From Entrophospora sp. SA101 (Eukaryota; Glomeromycota; Glomeromycetes; Entrophosporales; Entrophosporaceae): a DNA stretch of 64,000 nucleotides. The position numbers and the translations under genes were made by a program. The stretch is from assembly GCA_958430865.1 (NCBI GenBank), contig CAUDNR010004201.1:12003-76002 (forward strand). The letters run 5' to 3'. Positions 61,434 to 64,000 of the stretch are shown piece by piece. Position 1 is the stretch's first letter; every line of letters starts with the position of its first letter. The notes under the pieces were generated by a model that did not search any database, had not been told where the DNA came from, and worked only from the letters and a program-made list of their open reading frames with translations.

Positions 61434-62343
61434 TATATATTATTATGTATTTATGTATGTATATTATATATGTGTTATGTTAATATATTTATATTTATAT
61501 TGTATATGCTATATTAATAATATATAATTTTAAATAATTAGAGAAAATTTAAAAGTTTACGAAAATTATTTATAAAAAAAAATAAAAAATACCACGCATT
61601 TAATTTTGTTTCATTAATTCTTTTCGTCCTAAAAAGGAAGTCTCACTTAATTTATCTATTATATTCTAGTGACTTGTTTTATAATAATAATAATGGAAAT
61701 TAAAAACAATTAATATTATTAATATAATAATAACACAATTAAACCGAAGGCGTTTGTGCAGCTACTTTAAAAATAAAAATTTCGGGTTATCGGGGAATAG
61801 TAATAAGCGGTTTCAAAAAAAAAAAAAATCGGTATTAATATTTGGCAACATACAGAGGTTATAAGAAATTTACCCACTCCGAACACAGTAAATATTTGTA
61901 AAATGTACTCACATTGTTTTACATAATAAACTGCGTTTAATGATAGCTTATTATTATTATGCTCTCAAGATGCAAGTTTGGTGAAGTCACATGATTTCTA
62001 TATTTTTTTGCCATGACTATATAGATCTACTACCCTGAATATTAAAATGCGAAGTAATTTTTTTTATTATTATTATCTGCTAAATTTGATCCTTGTAAAT
62101 TAATTATCTGTGATATAATAATAATTAATGTTCACTTTATCTGATATGACGGTTCCTCAATTTAATATTAATTTTTATTTACCTTCCAATTTTACCAAAG
62201 GGTATTCATTCATACATCATGATTTTTTTTTCGATACACGATGAATTTAGAAAATGAATTTTACGAAGAAATGTATATAATAATAATAAAAAAAATGTGA
62301 ATTGATCGACAAAGAATTCTAAAAAACATGACAATGGACGATG
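61434..62343. other. upstream region of membrane-protein gene (right arm)
   Basis: Mirror of 23312-24221; A/T-rich, no gene. Confidence 0.5.
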
Positions 62344-62597
62344 ATATGGGGAGTCTCAAGCGAAAATGAGTCAATTTTTTTTTTGTCATTTTCGAGATAA
62401 TGATATAATAATATATAATTTGTGTCAGTGAATCTTTTTATCTTAGAAATATACCCATACTTAATAAAATTTCGAGATATGTCAAGAAAACTGTTTGCAT
62501 AACATATTGAACTTAAAAAGATCTGCAACTTTAAAGGGGTTTTTCTTAAAATCATGATTTTCAAAATTGACTCATTTTCGCTTGAGACTCCCCATAT
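62344..62597. mobile_element. 254-bp MITE with ~33-bp TIRs (right copy)
   Basis: Mirror of 23058-23311: same termini, same flanks, copied along with the arm rather than independently inserted. Confidence 0.85.
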
Positions 62598-62723
62598 ATC
62601 CCTGATTGTCACAAGCTATTTAATTCGTGATTTGTGATACAAGTGCATCAAATTTTGAAAATTAATTAGTAAATTGTGACATAATAAATTCAACTCGCTT
62701 ACTATACAATTGTGTATTTAATT

Positions 62724-63525
62724 ATGACTAAAAGTAAAATAGTTGCTCCTACACTTATTTCTTGTGGTCTCATTATTCCTGAATTACATTTTGGACCTTT
62801 TTCATGTAATTGGTGGTTGGAAATAATTACTGACAATGGGCAAGAATCATTTCCTATATGCGTAGGAATGTCAATAGTAACAGAATTAAATGGTCAAAAT
62901 TCACTGTACATGTTTTTAAAGGTAGTGAAGGTCGGCCAGGATATATTTGAGAGTCTGGTGAAGAAAAAGATCATATAAGTAATGCTCTTAATGCATTATA
63001 TCAAAAAATTAAAAAAAAACCAAATATTCTGGAGTGAATGAATTTGGTTTAGATAATCTTTTAATATTGGAAAAACATCTAGATGGTGTATTATAGGAAA
63101 TAATGACACTTATAATGCATGAAACTTCCAGAATTCTGATTTTTTCCACTGTGATGTTTTAAATTTAAAAGAAGGATAAGAATATTCCTAAATATATAAT
63201 AAAAACCATATAATCTAATGATCATGATATATTAATGTTAATTTAGACAATGTATAAAGACAAATTTCCACTTAAATTAGGATGTGCAATTAAGGGGAAA
63301 CAAAATTTGGAAAAAAAGGTTGTGGAAAAAATAATTGTAGATTTTCTTAAAACCTACTTTCATTCTGGTAATTATGATAAAAGCCAAAGATACACACCAG
63401 GAACTTGTTGAAGAAGCAAATAATAATAATAATTTTACACTTGGACAAATTCTAAAAGTAGAAATCATTTGAAATTGGATATCCAGATGTTCATCTGCAA
63501 TGAAAAAAGATATCTCTGATAAAAT
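62724..63525 (+). pseudogene. decayed gene of an expanded hypothetical family (right copy)
   Basis: Mirror of 22131-22931 with the same stops and frameshifts: MTKSKIVAPTLISCGLIIPE, then DHISNALNALYQKI, then KFPLKLGCAIKGKQNLEKKV. Shared disabling lesions show the copy was made after the gene had decayed. Confidence 0.55.
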
Positions 63526-64000
63526 GTTGGAAAAAGTAACGTTAAAGATAATAGAGACTATTTTATATTTATATTTAATAATAAAAATAATTTCTCATAG
63601 TAAATATTCATATTATTTAAAAAACTTACATGTATACATTAGCATAAATAAATAGTCTTGCTTCACTTCATTCATGGACTGTTGTTTTAATAAAAATAAT
63701 AAATTTTATTTTTATATAAAATCCGTGAAACAATGAGATAAGTATTTGAGATCATATGATTTAATATTCTGTGTAATACTAATCATGTGTGTTGGTAAAA
63801 AAAATTTGGAAGTAACCACTTTGATAGTGACGATCCCCCAAAATTTACTGATTGTGTTGTCTACTACTTCTATCGCGGATCACGAATTAAAAAATTTTTG
63901 GTGTTTATCATCTGCCATCTAAAATCATACACTAGACCAAAAAATATACCTAAAAAAACTATCAATTAAACTAATAGTTATTTTTTTTACCTATGGCGGG
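63526..64000. other. outermost visible part of right arm
   Basis: Mirror of 21655-22130. No gene. Whether the neighbouring PP4R1-like gene is also duplicated cannot be seen. Confidence 0.6.

Larger units (their letters stand above)
58311..64000 (-). repeat. right arm of large inverted duplication, continuing past window end
   Basis: Reverse complement of 21655-27351. The last bases of the window (tacctatggcggg) match acccgccataggta at 21654. The arm is still homologous at base 64000, so its true length is unknown. Confidence 0.97.

Noticed and set aside
1..64000. tRNA, rRNA, snRNA and CRISPR arrays
   Set aside because: Looked for B-box-like, 5S-like and U6-like sequence and regular repeat-spacer patterns; none was convincing. 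The repeats present are tandem arrays or MITEs.

Overview
The window is AT-rich nuclear DNA from a eukaryote, very probably an arbuscular mycorrhizal fungus of the Rhizophagus type (Glomeromycotina). Genes are split by many short GT-AG introns and intergenic DNA is very A/T rich. There are many hAT and MITE-type transposon remnants and members of expanded hypothetical families typical of such fungi. The housekeeping genes are fungal: GRAM/PH sterol glucosyltransferase, TOM20, GGPP synthase, PP4R1-like, bestrophin/UPF0187, U1-C, PRELI/Ups and NF-YC. The species assignment is inference. No rRNA, tRNA or CRISPR was recognised.

Layout. At 1.5-9.2 kb two minus-strand genes follow one another: a sterol 3-beta-glucosyltransferase (1510-5893) and a TOM20-SET/MYND fusion (7347-9221). 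At 9.8-15.0 kb two head-to-head hypothetical genes with PD-(D/E)xK-like motifs lie between inverted ~105-bp repeats; the right one carries a stop and a MITE. At 15.4-17.1 kb is GGPP synthase (+). At 17.65-21.57 kb is a HEAT-repeat PP4R1-like subunit (-).

The dominant structure is a large inverted duplication. Left arm 21655-27351 and right arm 58311-64000 (the right arm runs to the window end) each carry a decayed family gene, a 254-bp MITE, a FAR-17a/AIG1-like membrane protein gene and a bestrophin gene. The outer ~3.9 kb looks identical in the two arms. The inner ~1.75 kb (bestrophin) carries SNPs, indels and amino-acid changes, and homology stops at the bestrophin start codon. This two-tier pattern means either recent duplication/gene conversion seeded on old paralogs or a chimeric assembly join.

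The ~31-kb loop between the arms holds three intact genes: U1-C (38746-39958), PRELI/Ups (40839-41439) and NF-YC/Hap5 (43814-45877). The rest is transposon-rich: several hAT transposase remnants (28.4-31.1, 47.5-48.4, 50.7-50.9 kb), a 483-bp tandem duplication, hAT MITEs with 8-bp flanking duplications, BTB/TLDc-like gene debris, three different tandem-repeat arrays (52.0-52.3, 55.0-55.2, 55.7-56.2 kb) and a 10-N assembly gap at 56167-56176 that truncates the last array.

The genes do not form a pathway. They are independent cellular functions (sterol and isoprenoid metabolism, mitochondrial import and lipid transfer, splicing, transcription, phosphatase regulation, ion transport) set in repeat-rich DNA.
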